Source: Candidatus Cryptobacteroides excrementavium
GTDB taxonomy: Bacteria; Bacteroidota; Bacteroidia; Bacteroidales; UBA932
Length of the DNA: 36,187 nucleotides
Assembly: GCA_017695025.1 (NCBI GenBank)
Contig: JADILX010000125.1
Coordinates: 1-36,187, forward strand
Direction of reading: 5' to 3'
The notes under the pieces were generated by a model. It was not told the DNA's origin and searched no databases. It was given only the letters and a program-made list of their open reading frames with translations. A program made the position numbers and the translations under genes. The number at the start of each line of letters is the position of its first letter. The stretch's first letter is position 1. This document shows positions 1 to 7,547 of this stretch, piece after piece.

Positions 1-30
1 TATCAATCGATATATGTAATAATTTATAGA

Positions 31-80
31 GCAAATGAAGAGGAAAAACTTGGTGTCCCCTTCGTTTGCTTTATTTTTAT
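31..80 (+). terminator. Probable Rho-independent terminator of an off-window gene
   Basis: The arms GCAAATGAAGAGG and CCCCTTCGTTTGC pair over about 13 bp with one G-U pair and one mismatch, and are followed directly by TTTATTTTTAT. The T-rich tail lies on the plus strand, so it would end a plus-strand gene lying left of the window. No coding region is visible in bases 1-190. Confidence 0.55.
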
Positions 81-111
81 CTGCTACCTCAGAGGTGATT
101 CATTAAATAAT

Positions 112-153
112 ATAAAAATACCCGACTTTACATTCTTGGGTGTAAAATCGGGT
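112..153 (-). terminator. Terminator downstream of tRNA-Ser
   Basis: The arms ACCCGACTTTACAT (120-133) and GTGTAAAATCGGGT (140-153) form a stem of about 13 pairs with one mismatch and a short loop. Read on the minus strand the stem is followed by ATTTTTATATT. It sits about 40 nt beyond the 3' end of the tRNA-Ser gene, so it most likely ends that transcript. The plus-strand side is also fairly T-rich (GTTTAATTT), so it may work in both directions. Confidence 0.65.
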
Positions 154-190
154 GTTTAATTTGTAAAACATTGATTTTCAATGTTTATTG

Positions 191-278
191 CGGAGAGATC
201 GGGATTCGAACCCGAGATACGATTTTGTCGTATACACGCTTTCCAGGCGTGCCTCTTAAGCCACTCGAGCATCTCTCC
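191..278 (-). tRNA. tRNA-Ser (anticodon GGA)
   Basis: On the minus strand the gene begins GGAGAGATGCTCGAGTGG and ends with TCTCTCC plus discriminator G, giving a perfect 7-bp acceptor stem. The anticodon stem CACGC/GCGTG encloses the loop CTGGAAA, so the anticodon is GGA, reading UCC and UCU. A long variable arm (TATACGACAAAATCGTA) is the hallmark of a class II serine tRNA. The T arm contains GGGTTCGAATCCC. The 3' CCA is not encoded. The track ORF 171..512 overlaps the gene and is spurious. Confidence 0.96.
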
Positions 279-335
279 AATGAGGGTGCAAATATACTAT
301 TAATTTTTATTTGCACCAACATTTGTCATCCGGCG

Positions 336-818
336 TTATTCTTCTGCTGTTTCTTCTGCTGCTTCAGCCTGTCCTTCCGTTACGGCAGGGGTTTCTTCTG
401 CCTGCATGGAAAGTTCCATGACCACATTGCCTTCTGCATCGCAGATCTGGATCTGTCCTTCAGATGTTTCTTTGACGGAAGCCGCATTGTTGACAGCGTT
501 GAGCACCTTTGACTCGAGTTCCATCAGTTCCTGAGGACCGGCCATCATGGTTGTTGCCACTCCGGTGAAGGAGAGTTTGCTTCCGTCCTGTGTATAGGCT
601 CCGTTCATGATATTGCATCCTGAGTTGCCGTGGATACGGCCTTCAGCGGAGTCGAATCTGATGAAAGGTGTGGCTTCTGCCAGTGAGTCAGGGAGTGAGA
701 CCTGTTCTCCGGCCACAGAAGTGACCGTCCATGTTCCGTCCAGTTCCGGCTGGGCGCAGCAGGCGGAAAGCATTATGGCCATTGCCGCCATTGCTGATGC
801 TGAAAAAATTTTTTTCAT
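336..818 (-). CDS. META-domain lipoprotein (HslJ/DUF306-like)
   Basis: This is a 160-residue protein with an N-terminal lipoprotein signal: a KK start, a hydrophobic stretch and lipobox LSAC, with the lipidated Cys at position 20. Residues of about 26 to 115 match a META domain (the HslJ family): LDGTWTVTSVAG opens it and a GNSGCNIMNGAY core follows, with FTGVATTMMAG further on. Known members are small beta-rich envelope lipoproteins of unclear biochemical role, sometimes linked to stress or antibiotic tolerance. The C-terminal 25 residues are an unusual tail rich in Glu, Ala and Thr, probably disordered. It is transcribed towards the tRNA-Ser gene, with 57 nt between them. The start is well fixed by the signal peptide. 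Confidence 0.85.
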   Translation of the reverse strand: MKKIFSASAMAAMAIMLSACCAQPELDGTWTVTSVAGEQVSLPDSLAEATPFIRFDSAEGRIHGNSGCNIMNGAYTQDGSKLSFTGVATTMMAGPQELMELESKVLNAVNNAASVKETSEGQIQICDAEGNVVMELSMQAEETPAVTEGQAEAAEETAEE

Positions 819-883
819 GTCTTATGGTTGTTTTAAAGTTCCGGGGGTGATGTATAGCAAAAAATAAACCAAAGACAGCCGGT

Positions 884-930
884 ATGACATAAAAAATCCG
901 GGGACTCAATCTCTCGACCCTTCCCCGGAT
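884..930 (-). terminator. Orphan hairpin with T6 tail, minus strand
   Basis: A perfect 8-bp stem, ATCCGGGG (896-903) and CCCCGGAT (923-930), has a 19-nt loop. On the minus strand it is followed by TTTTTTATG, the form of a Rho-independent terminator. No minus-strand gene ends here; the region upstream on that strand is the divergent intergenic space and then the plus-strand YhhN gene. It could be a leader attenuator for the META lipoprotein, or the 3' end of a small RNA. Confidence 0.5.
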
Positions 931-1093
931 ATTTCGTTGTCAATCCAATATTTATGTTTAACTAAAAATCATTCTCCTCACCATTATGCGAACACCATGC
1001 CAAAATTTGAAAACATAAAAGAAATTTTGTTTTTCCGTAGGGTATGATGTTTTGACGGGAAAGATTAACTTTACAGAAAAATTTCATCGGATC

Positions 1094-1786
1094 ATGTTCG
1101 GAAAGGGAATGACAGTAGGGGAAAAGGAAAGATTGGCAGTCATCGGTTCGGCCATGTATGTCATTCTGTCCGTACTTTATTTTCTGCCGTGGGATATACC
1201 TTACAAGGCGGTATTACCTGTGGCTGTTGCCGCTGCGTTTTCTTTCTGTATCCTGCCGTGGCAGATCTGTTTTGCCATGACCGCTTCTGCGATAGGGTGT
1301 ATATGTGGGGTGGCGGGCAATTTCTTCATCCAGATTGAATTTTTTGCGCTGGCGCATTTTTTCCTCATGCTGTTTTTTGTCCACAGATGGTTCCATGACG
1401 GGAATGCGTTTGTCCGGGCAGGCGGCAAGTATCCGGAGACAAGGATTGTCCGGATAGCGGCTATGGCTGTTGCGGTCATCGGCCTTCTTGTCTTTGTGAT
1501 GGTAAGGATTGTATTTGATGCCCCTGCCGGTGTCATGCGCGGATGTATAGCATTCTATGCTGTCATTGTGTGCATGATGCTATTCTGTTCCCTCGCACAG
1601 CGGAGCAGGTCATATGCCGTGGCGGCATTTCTGTTTGTATTCTCTGATGTAGTGGCAGGCTGGAATGCTTTCATTGAAGATGTCCCTGCAAAGACATATC
1701 TGATAATGCTGCCGTACTATGCCGCACAACTTGTCGTCTTTATGAGGGCTGCACATCTGAAAGTCTTCAGGCTGCATCTGAAATGA
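1094..1786 (+). CDS. YhhN-family membrane protein (lysoplasmalogenase-like)
   Basis: This is a polytopic inner-membrane protein of about 230 residues with roughly eight hydrophobic segments. The C-terminal pattern FVFSDVVAGWNAF...PYYAAQLVV is the recognisable part of the YhhN/TMEM86 family, whose animal member hydrolyses the vinyl-ether bond of lysoplasmalogens. The bacterial function is mostly unproven, so the activity is an inference. The ORF track opens at a TTG at 1052. ATG codons at 1094 and 1109 are better candidates; I chose 1094, but 1109, directly preceded by AAAGGGA, is equally possible. It stands alone and converges on the malic enzyme gene with 31 nt between them. I see no clear terminator in that gap. 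Confidence 0.7.
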   Translation: MFGKGMTVGEKERLAVIGSAMYVILSVLYFLPWDIPYKAVLPVAVAAAFSFCILPWQICFAMTASAIGCICGVAGNFFIQIEFFALAHFFLMLFFVHRWFHDGNAFVRAGGKYPETRIVRIAAMAVAVIGLLVFVMVRIVFDAPAGVMRGCIAFYAVIVCMMLFCSLAQRSRSYAVAAFLFVFSDVVAGWNAFIEDVPAKTYLIMLPYYAAQLVVFMRAAHLKVFRLHLK

Positions 1787-1817
1787 CTGCTGCCACCCGG
1801 CTTCTTTGAAAGGGCTC

Positions 1818-3089
1818 TCACCCCCTGTCCAGATGCCTGAGATAATGTCTGTATTCATCCCAGTCAGTCACAGCCTTTCTTGCGGCACCGGAGTCCATGG
1901 CGGCCTTGGCAACTGCGGCCGAGACGGTTTCAAGCAGTCTTTTGTCAAGGGCTTTCGGGATGATATAGTCCGGGCCGAAACTCAGGCTCCCGGCATTGTA
2001 CGCCTTCAGGATTTCTTCTGGGACAGGCTCTTTTGCAAGATCTGCTATTGCCCTGACGGCAGCGAGTTTCATCTCATCGTTGATTGTTGTCGCACGTGTG
2101 TCGAGCGCCCCTCTGAATATATACGGGAAGCCGATCACGTTGTTGACCTGGTTGGGGTAGTCGCTTCGTCCTGTGGCGATAAGGGCATCAGGGCGTGCTT
2201 CCCGTGCGTCTTCGTAACTGATTTCAGGGTACGGATTGGCAAGGGCCATTATGACAGGCCTGTCCGCCATGGTCTTGACCATGTCCTGCGTAAGTACTCC
2301 TGCCTTTGAAAAGCCGGCGAATACGTCCGCTCCTTCAATGGCTTCCTGCAAGGTGTGCAGGTCTTTTTCTGTGGCAAATCTTTTCTTCTGCGCGTTGAGG
2401 CCTGTCCGGTCAGCGCGTATGACTCCCTTGCTGTCGCACATCACGATGTTTTCGGGCCGCACTCCGGTCTTGATGTACAGGCTGGCACATGCTATTGCTG
2501 CTGCTCCAGCCCCGTTTATTACCATCCTGATGTCCTCTGCTTTTTTGCCTGTGATTTCAAGGGCATTCATCAGTGCCGCAGAAGTGATGATTGCTGTCCC
2601 GTGCTGGTCATCATGCATGACAGGGATGTCGAGTTCTTCAATGAGCCGCTTTTCTATTTCAAAGCATTCCGGGGCTTTTATGTCTTCGAGGTTTATCCCT
2701 CCGAAAGACGGTGCTATGCTTTTAACCGTCTCGACAAATCTGTCCGGGTCGGTCTGGTCGATTTCTATGTCGAATGCGTCTACTCCGCCAAGTATCTTGA
2801 AAAGCAATGCCTTGCCTTCCATCACAGGCTTCGCTGCCGCAGCCCCCTTGTTCCCGAGGCCGAGTATGGCGGTGCCGTTGGATATGACAGCCACGAGGTT
2901 GCCTTTTGAAGTGTAGTCATATGCTGCCTCCGGATTGTCTGCTATGGCCAATGTCGGAGCGGCGACTCCCGGTGTATATGCCAGGGAGAGATCTTCCTGT
3001 GTATCTGTGGGTTTTGTCGGTCTTATCCCTATTTTCCCGGCTGGATATGCCCTGTGGTAATCCAGCGCTTTCTGGTCTATTGAATTCAT
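1818..3089 (-). CDS. maeB: Malic enzyme, single-domain (NAD(P)-dependent)
   Basis: It would oxidatively decarboxylate malate to pyruvate in the cytoplasm. Family motifs are clear: the catalytic Tyr in SLAYTPGVA (about residue 39), the Lys in KALLFKILGG (about 94), metal-binding residues in NLEDIKAP and VMHDDQHGTA (136-137 and 160-161), and the nucleotide loop INGAGAAA (191-198). The track ORF begins 27 residues earlier, but MNSIDQKALDYHR is the usual N-terminus, so the start is placed at 3089. At 423 residues it lacks the C-terminal phosphotransacetylase-like domain of the roughly 760-residue MaeB proteins common in Gram-negatives, and it ends at its own stop just after the catalytic domain. 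It is separated from the upstream patatin operon by a strong terminator. The coenzyme cannot be read confidently from the sequence. Confidence 0.9.
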   Translation of the reverse strand: MNSIDQKALDYHRAYPAGKIGIRPTKPTDTQEDLSLAYTPGVAAPTLAIADNPEAAYDYTSKGNLVAVISNGTAILGLGNKGAAAAKPVMEGKALLFKILGGVDAFDIEIDQTDPDRFVETVKSIAPSFGGINLEDIKAPECFEIEKRLIEELDIPVMHDDQHGTAIITSAALMNALEITGKKAEDIRMVINGAGAAAIACASLYIKTGVRPENIVMCDSKGVIRADRTGLNAQKKRFATEKDLHTLQEAIEGADVFAGFSKAGVLTQDMVKTMADRPVIMALANPYPEISYEDAREARPDALIATGRSDYPNQVNNVIGFPYIFRGALDTRATTINDEMKLAAVRAIADLAKEPVPEEILKAYNAGSLSFGPDYIIPKALDKRLLETVSAAVAKAAMDSGAARKAVTDWDEYRHYLRHLDRG

Positions 3090-3121
3090 GTCCGTCTCAT
3101 TTAAAGGCCGCAGGTGAGTAT

Positions 3122-3159
3122 CAAAAAAAATGCCGGAGTCGCGTATTGCGATCCGGCAT
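3122..3159 (-). terminator. Terminator of the polyprenyl synthase-U32-patatin operon
   Basis: ATGCCGGA (3130-3137) pairs perfectly with TCCGGCAT (3152-3159), and TCGC/GCGA extends the stem inside. Read on the minus strand the hairpin is followed by a run of T residues (TTTTTTTGA). It lies just past the patatin stop codon and before the malic enzyme gene. The malic enzyme promoter would have to lie in the roughly 35 nt after it, or overlap its T-run; I see no exact TAnnTTTG there. Confidence 0.85.
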
Positions 3160-3187
3160 CTGCCTGTCATGGGCCAGGCATGATGTA

Positions 3188-4198
3188 CTACACCTTTCGC
3201 TTTCCGGCTTCATATGCATCAAGAGCCTCTTTCATCTTTTCCTGTCCTACGGCAGAGATTTCCTCGGCCTTGGCATAGTCGACTATTGCCCCGAAGTCAT
3301 CGAACGGCATGTTGACAAGGATGTCAGGCGTGATCATTTTCAGGGCAAGGCGCGTGTTGACGTGGTTCATCAGGCTGAATGTCCTGCCGAGAACATTGAA
3401 GTAGTTCCTTTCCTCGTTGAAGAGTTCGTCCTGTTTAGGGTCCTGTTCAAACATATGCTGCAGCATCCTGTACCCTTCATTTCGGGCAAGCACAAGTTTT
3501 TCTTTCAGGGACATGCTGTCATTGTGGCGTACAGAATCCAATACTTCCTTTGTCTTTTGTGAACTGGCCTTGTCCCTTGCCTCTTTTTCTGCCTCGTTGT
3601 TGGCGTCATCGATGAGTATCTGCCTGACTTTATCCACGTCTATATCATTGACATTGATGGCAACCATGATGTCTCCCTCGGTCCTGGCGACCCTGTCCAT
3701 AGGCATCACATTGGCTATGCCTCCGTCAATCAGTGTCCTGTAGCCGTATTTGACAGGCCGGAAAAGCGACGGTATCGAGATGGACGCCCTTATGGCCTGA
3801 AAAAGGTTCCCTTTGTCGAATACGACTTCTTCGCCTGTGTAGAAGTCGGTCGCAACGGCCTTGTACGGAATATTCAGGTCTTCGATGTTGACGTCCGGTA
3901 CGATTTCTTTTAATGCCGCAATGACTTTGTCCCCGTTGACAAGATGGTTCCTGCTGATGGAAAAGTCCATAAGGGAAAATACTTTCCATGCGCCAAGGGA
4001 AAATAGCCACTCCTTTACTTCCGGAAGTTTCCCGGCGGCATAGATGCCTCCGATGAGTGAGCCGATGGATGTTCCTGCTATGGATGTGATTTCATATCCC
4101 CGGGACAGGAGTTCCTCGATGGCCCCGATATAGGAAAATCCTCTCGGGCCCCCGCTGGACAGTACCAGCGCAACTTTTTGTTTTGTTTTTTCAGCCAT
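3188..4198 (-). CDS. Patatin-like phospholipase
   Basis: This is a 336-residue cytoplasmic serine lipid hydrolase of the patatin/RssA type. The glycine-rich oxyanion loop SSGGPRG (about residues 14-20), the nucleophile elbow AGTSIGS (Ser44) and the catalytic Asp in LIDGG (Asp158) form the complete Ser-Asp dyad. The C-terminal half is helical and charged and belongs to no domain I recognise. The track ORF starts at 4228 with MDRIHIKCNAMAEKTKQK, which would overlap the U32 gene by 19 nt. The internal Met at 4198 directly before the family core is preferred and leaves an 11-nt gap. It is the last gene of a three-gene operon. The substrate is not predictable. Confidence 0.88.
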   Translation of the reverse strand: MAEKTKQKVALVLSSGGPRGFSYIGAIEELLSRGYEITSIAGTSIGSLIGGIYAAGKLPEVKEWLFSLGAWKVFSLMDFSISRNHLVNGDKVIAALKEIVPDVNIEDLNIPYKAVATDFYTGEEVVFDKGNLFQAIRASISIPSLFRPVKYGYRTLIDGGIANVMPMDRVARTEGDIMVAINVNDIDVDKVRQILIDDANNEAEKEARDKASSQKTKEVLDSVRHNDSMSLKEKLVLARNEGYRMLQHMFEQDPKQDELFNEERNYFNVLGRTFSLMNHVNTRLALKMITPDILVNMPFDDFGAIVDYAKAEEISAVGQEKMKEALDAYEAGKRKV

Positions 4199-4209
4199 GG
4201 CATTACATT

Positions 4210-5475
4210 TTATATGGATTCGGTCCATATGTAGACTTTGTCTGAACGGCGGAGTTTACCGTCGCACCCTTCCAGAAGCGAAGCGTCTACAGGGATGGAA
4301 CAATATTCTCCCTTGACAGCCTCGCTGACAGGTTTCAGGGCCACGCGTATTTCAGGCACGTCCATTTCCACTACACCGGTAGACGGCCCCATGACAAGTA
4401 TCCTGTCCCCTGTCTTAAGTGGTGCTGACTCGACAAGGATTTCCGCCACCCCGATTTTCCCGAACCAGTTGGTGATTTTTCCGCTGTATACTTTCTTGCG
4501 TGTAGCCTTGCTGCCGTAGACTTCGCTCCATTCCCCGAGCCGTGCCCCCTGGTAGTATCCGTCCCAGAATCCCCGGTTGAATACCTCGGAGAGTTCCTGT
4601 TTCAGTTCTGCCGCCAGTTCAGGGGAGTACCGTCCTTCGCATACGGCATCTGCCGCACGCCGGTAGCATGAGGCAGTACGTTTCACATATTCTGCCGAAC
4701 GGGCCCGGCCTTCAATCTTGAATACTGTCACTCCGGCATCTATGATCTTGTCCATGAATTCGATGGTGCACAGGTCTTTGGGAGACATTATGTATTTGTT
4801 GTCCACTACAAGCCTGTTGCCGGTTTCAAGGTCGGTGACCTCGTATCCTCTGCGGCATATCTGGTAGCAGGAACCTCTGTTTGCCGAGGCACCATACTCG
4901 TGGAGACTCAGGTAGCATTTCCCGGATATCGCCATGCACAACGCCCCGTGTGCAAACATCTCGATTTCCACAGGCCTCCCTGACGGGCCTTTTATCCCCT
5001 CTTCCCTGATGCGCTCTTTTATCTCCTTGACCTGATGCAGGTTGAGTTCGCGGGCCAGTACGATGACATCTGCATACCTTGAGTAGAATTTCAGCGCCTC
5101 GAAGTTTGAGACGCTGAGTTGGGTGGATATGTGTACCTCAAGACCGATTTCTCTCGCGTAGAGTATGGCAGCCATGTCGGACGCTATCACAGCCGTGATG
5201 CCGGCTTCCCTTGCGGCGTCGAGAGTCTGCCTCATGTCTTCAAGGTCGTCGTTGTAAAGGACGATGTTGAGGGTGAGGTAGGACTTTACCCCGTGTTCCC
5301 TGCAGATGCTGCAGATTTCCTTCAGATCCGACATCCTGAAGTTGTTGGCGGAATGCGACCTCATGTTGAGCCTTTCGACCCCGAAATATACAGAGTCTGC
5401 CCCTCCCTGTATGGCTGCATGCAGGCATTCGAAATTGCCGGCCGGGGCCATTATTTCCAAGTCTTTCCTTGTCAT
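4210..5475 (-). CDS. U32-family protein (peptidase U32/TrhP-like)
   Basis: This 421-residue protein carries the U32 signature EMFAHGALCMAISGKCYLS at about residues 172-190. The N-terminal barrel begins LEIMAPAGNFECLHAAIQGGADSVYFG, and a small beta-rich domain with KTGDRILVMGPSTGVVEM ends it. Cysteines at 180, 187, 203 and 207 lie where relatives such as UbiU/UbiV bind an iron-sulfur cluster. Despite the peptidase name, well-studied single-copy relatives (TrhP/RlhA types) act in hydroxylation of tRNA or rRNA bases, so an RNA-modifying role is more likely than proteolysis; this is inference. Its ATG overlaps the stop of the polyprenyl synthase by the tetranucleotide ATGA, showing tight co-translation. 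Confidence 0.88.
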   Translation of the reverse strand: MTRKDLEIMAPAGNFECLHAAIQGGADSVYFGVERLNMRSHSANNFRMSDLKEICSICREHGVKSYLTLNIVLYNDDLEDMRQTLDAAREAGITAVIASDMAAILYAREIGLEVHISTQLSVSNFEALKFYSRYADVIVLARELNLHQVKEIKERIREEGIKGPSGRPVEIEMFAHGALCMAISGKCYLSLHEYGASANRGSCYQICRRGYEVTDLETGNRLVVDNKYIMSPKDLCTIEFMDKIIDAGVTVFKIEGRARSAEYVKRTASCYRRAADAVCEGRYSPELAAELKQELSEVFNRGFWDGYYQGARLGEWSEVYGSKATRKKVYSGKITNWFGKIGVAEILVESAPLKTGDRILVMGPSTGVVEMDVPEIRVALKPVSEAVKGEYCSIPVDASLLEGCDGKLRRSDKVYIWTESI

Positions 5476-6488
5476 CTGTTTCTTCCGAGAAGTTTGTCCG
5501 CATATCTGTGCAGCATCTCGTAGCGGACTTTGCCCAGCCCGATGAGTCCCGCATGGTCCATTGCGGTCGCATGCTGCTTTATGATTTCATACTTGGCATC
5601 TTCATCGACACCGATTGCCTCATATATTTCCCTTACTCTCTTTATTTTGGCAAGTCTTTCCTGTTCGTTTGCCACAGGCATGTGCATGGCGGTGAGAAGA
5701 GCCTTTTTCCCGAACGAAGGGTCTATGACCCCGGACTTTTCCATCTCCCCGCTTTTTTCAAGCGCCCTTGTCAGCAGCCAAGACTTCTTGTTGTTGACTA
5801 TGTCGCCGCCGATCTTCTTGCCGAATACCGACTGGTCTCCGAAAGTGTCGAGATAGTCATCGGTAATCTGGAATGCAAGCCCGAGATTGTATCCGAACCT
5901 GTAGAGGCAGTCGCATGTGTGGGCGTTTGCCCCGGCAATCATCGCCCCCATCTTGGCAGAGCAGGCGATGAGGACGGCCGTCTTCAGCCCGATCATCTTC
6001 ATGTACATCTCCATAGGGACTTCTTCCTTTCCCTCGAAGTCCATGTCATACTGCTGCCCCTCGCATACCTGGGCTGCCGTAGTGTTGAACAGTTCCAGAA
6101 CCTGTGGCAGGACGGCTGCAGGTGACATGGATATGCGCCTGTAACTGTCTATGCACATCACATCTCCAGAGAGGATGGCAGTGTTCCCGTCCCATTTCCT
6201 GGCGACTGTAGGCCTGCCGCGGCGCATGTCCGCATTGTCCATGATGTCATCGTGGATGAGAGTGAAACAATGGAATATCTCTATAGCCGCTGCCGGCTGA
6301 AGTATCTCTTCCGTAAAACTGTCCTTGAACAGGGACCATGTGAGAAGGCAGAGCCGCGGACGCACATGCTTTCCTCCGAGGGTTATCATGTATCTTAGCG
6401 GGTCATAGAGTCCGGCCGGCTCGGCGTTGAATTCCAAATTGTCGAATAACTCTTTCAGGGTATCTTCGATCTGTGATTCGCTGATCAT
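5472..6488 (-). CDS. Polyprenyl (farnesyl/geranylgeranyl-type) diphosphate synthase
   Basis: This 338-residue trans-isoprenyl diphosphate synthase would extend allylic diphosphates with isopentenyl diphosphate in the cytoplasm. Both Asp-rich motifs are present: DDIMD at 80-84, followed by MRRGRPT, and DDYLD at 210-214. GGKHVRPRL (38-46) is the IPP-binding region. The first motif is the short DDxxD form with Phe75 five residues before it. That combination does not settle chain length, so C15 or C20 product is open and no ispA symbol is given. It is the first gene of the minus-strand operon and is divergent from rsgA across 99 bp. Confidence 0.88.
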   Translation of the reverse strand: MISESQIEDTLKELFDNLEFNAEPAGLYDPLRYMITLGGKHVRPRLCLLTWSLFKDSFTEEILQPAAAIEIFHCFTLIHDDIMDNADMRRGRPTVARKWDGNTAILSGDVMCIDSYRRISMSPAAVLPQVLELFNTTAAQVCEGQQYDMDFEGKEEVPMEMYMKMIGLKTAVLIACSAKMGAMIAGANAHTCDCLYRFGYNLGLAFQITDDYLDTFGDQSVFGKKIGGDIVNNKKSWLLTRALEKSGEMEKSGVIDPSFGKKALLTAMHMPVANEQERLAKIKRVREIYEAIGVDEDAKYEIIKQHATAMDHAGLIGLGKVRYEMLHRYADKLLGRNR

Positions 6489-6510
6489 AACATATCTTTT
6501 TTACAACAAA

Positions 6511-6518
6511 CAAAAATA
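6511..6518 (-). promoter_or_regulatory. -7 element, polyprenyl synthase operon
   Basis: On the minus strand this reads TATTTTTG, an exact match to the Bacteroidetes -7 consensus TAnnTTTG, 22 nt before the ATG. No TTTG stands at the expected -33 spacing, so it is a half-supported promoter. Confidence 0.45.
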
Positions 6519-6557
6519 ATAAATTTGAGTTGAAATAGGAACATCAATTTTTAAGAG

Positions 6558-6565
6558 TATATTTG
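6558..6565 (+). promoter_or_regulatory. -7 element, rsgA-MATE operon
   Basis: TATATTTG is an exact TAnnTTTG match, 22 nt before the rsgA ATG. No good -33 element is visible. Together with 6511-6518 it makes the 99-bp gap a pair of divergent promoters. Confidence 0.48.
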
Positions 6566-6587
6566 CGCAGAATCCAGATGATATGAC

Positions 6588-7547
6588 ATGGAGAACAATT
6601 CGGCCTCAGTAGTCAAGCATACAGGCAGCCATTATCTGCTTGCCAGGCTTCCGGAATGGAGGCTTTTCCCTGCCGTACTCAGGGGCAGGATCCGGCTCAA
6701 GGGGGCTTCCTCGACCAATCCCGTCGCTGTCGGGGATATCGTTGACTTTGAATTTCCGGAAGATCTTGCAGACGGGGCCATGCCCTCTGTCGAAAATCCT
6801 GCTGTCATCACTGCCGTCCACCCAAGAAAGAACTATATCATACGGCGTTCTACCAATCTTTCCAGACAGTCCCATATAATTGCAGCCAATCTCGACAGGG
6901 CTTTTATTGTCGTGACCATGGATTTCCCGGAGGTGAAACTTGCGTTTCTGGACAGGATACTCGTGACGTGTGAGGTCTATGGCATCCCGGCCGTGATAGT
7001 TGTCAATAAGACTGATCTGTATGACGGCTGCCTGAAGGAGAGGCTGGAGATTTTCCGCAGCATATATGAGGGCGCCGGCTATCAGGTGGTGGCGGTGTCT
7101 GCTGTCACCGGGGAAGGTGTCCCGGCTCTCAGGGAGATGTGCATGGACAGCCTGTCCCTTTTTTCCGGAGTGTCCGGAGTCGGCAAGTCATCGCTGATAA
7201 AGGCTCTTGACCCTTCGCTCAATCCGAAGACAGGGGAGATTTCAACGGCTCATCTTCAGGGGAAACATACAACTACTTTCTATGAGATGTACCGTCTTGC
7301 CTCAGGCGGATATATTGTGGATACTCCTGGTATAAGGGGGTTCGGGCTTGTGGATGTGTCTAAAGAGGAAATAGCCTTGTATTTCCCTGAGATGCTGAGG
7401 GTTTCGGGACGATGCAGGTTCACACCGTGTACACATACCCACGAGCCGGGCTGTGCTGTCAAGGAGGCTGTTGCCTCCGGAGAGATAAGCGCAGAACGTT
7501 ACGGGTCTTATCTCGGCATGCTTGAAGAAGGGGGGAAGTACAGATGA
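6588..7547 (+). CDS. rsgA: Ribosome small-subunit GTPase RsgA
   Basis: This is a 319-residue circularly permuted GTPase that helps 30S ribosomal subunit maturation. The order of G motifs shows the permutation: NKTD (G4, 140-143) and SAV (G5, about 171) precede GVSGVGKSS (G1, 194-202), GKHTT (G2, 225-229) and DTPG (G3, 245-248). An N-terminal OB-fold (about 10-85) precedes the GTPase domain. A C-terminal zinc knuckle has Cys276, Cys281, His283 and Cys289. All catalytic parts are intact. Its stop overlaps the MATE start by ATGA, so the two are translationally coupled, though no functional link is evident. Confidence 0.96.
   Translation: MENNSASVVKHTGSHYLLARLPEWRLFPAVLRGRIRLKGASSTNPVAVGDIVDFEFPEDLADGAMPSVENPAVITAVHPRKNYIIRRSTNLSRQSHIIAANLDRAFIVVTMDFPEVKLAFLDRILVTCEVYGIPAVIVVNKTDLYDGCLKERLEIFRSIYEGAGYQVVAVSAVTGEGVPALREMCMDSLSLFSGVSGVGKSSLIKALDPSLNPKTGEISTAHLQGKHTTTFYEMYRLASGGYIVDTPGIRGFGLVDVSKEEIALYFPEMLRVSGRCRFTPCTHTHEPGCAVKEAVASGEISAERYGSYLGMLEEGGKYR

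Noticed and set aside
2236-2916. 226-residue plus-strand ORF opposite the malic enzyme
   Set aside because: It is rich in Ser, Ala and Pro, typical of a shadow frame, and shows no family motif.
2906-3562. 218-residue plus-strand ORF spanning the terminator between patatin and malic enzyme
   Set aside because: It crosses a strong minus-strand terminator and two real genes and has no recognisable domain.
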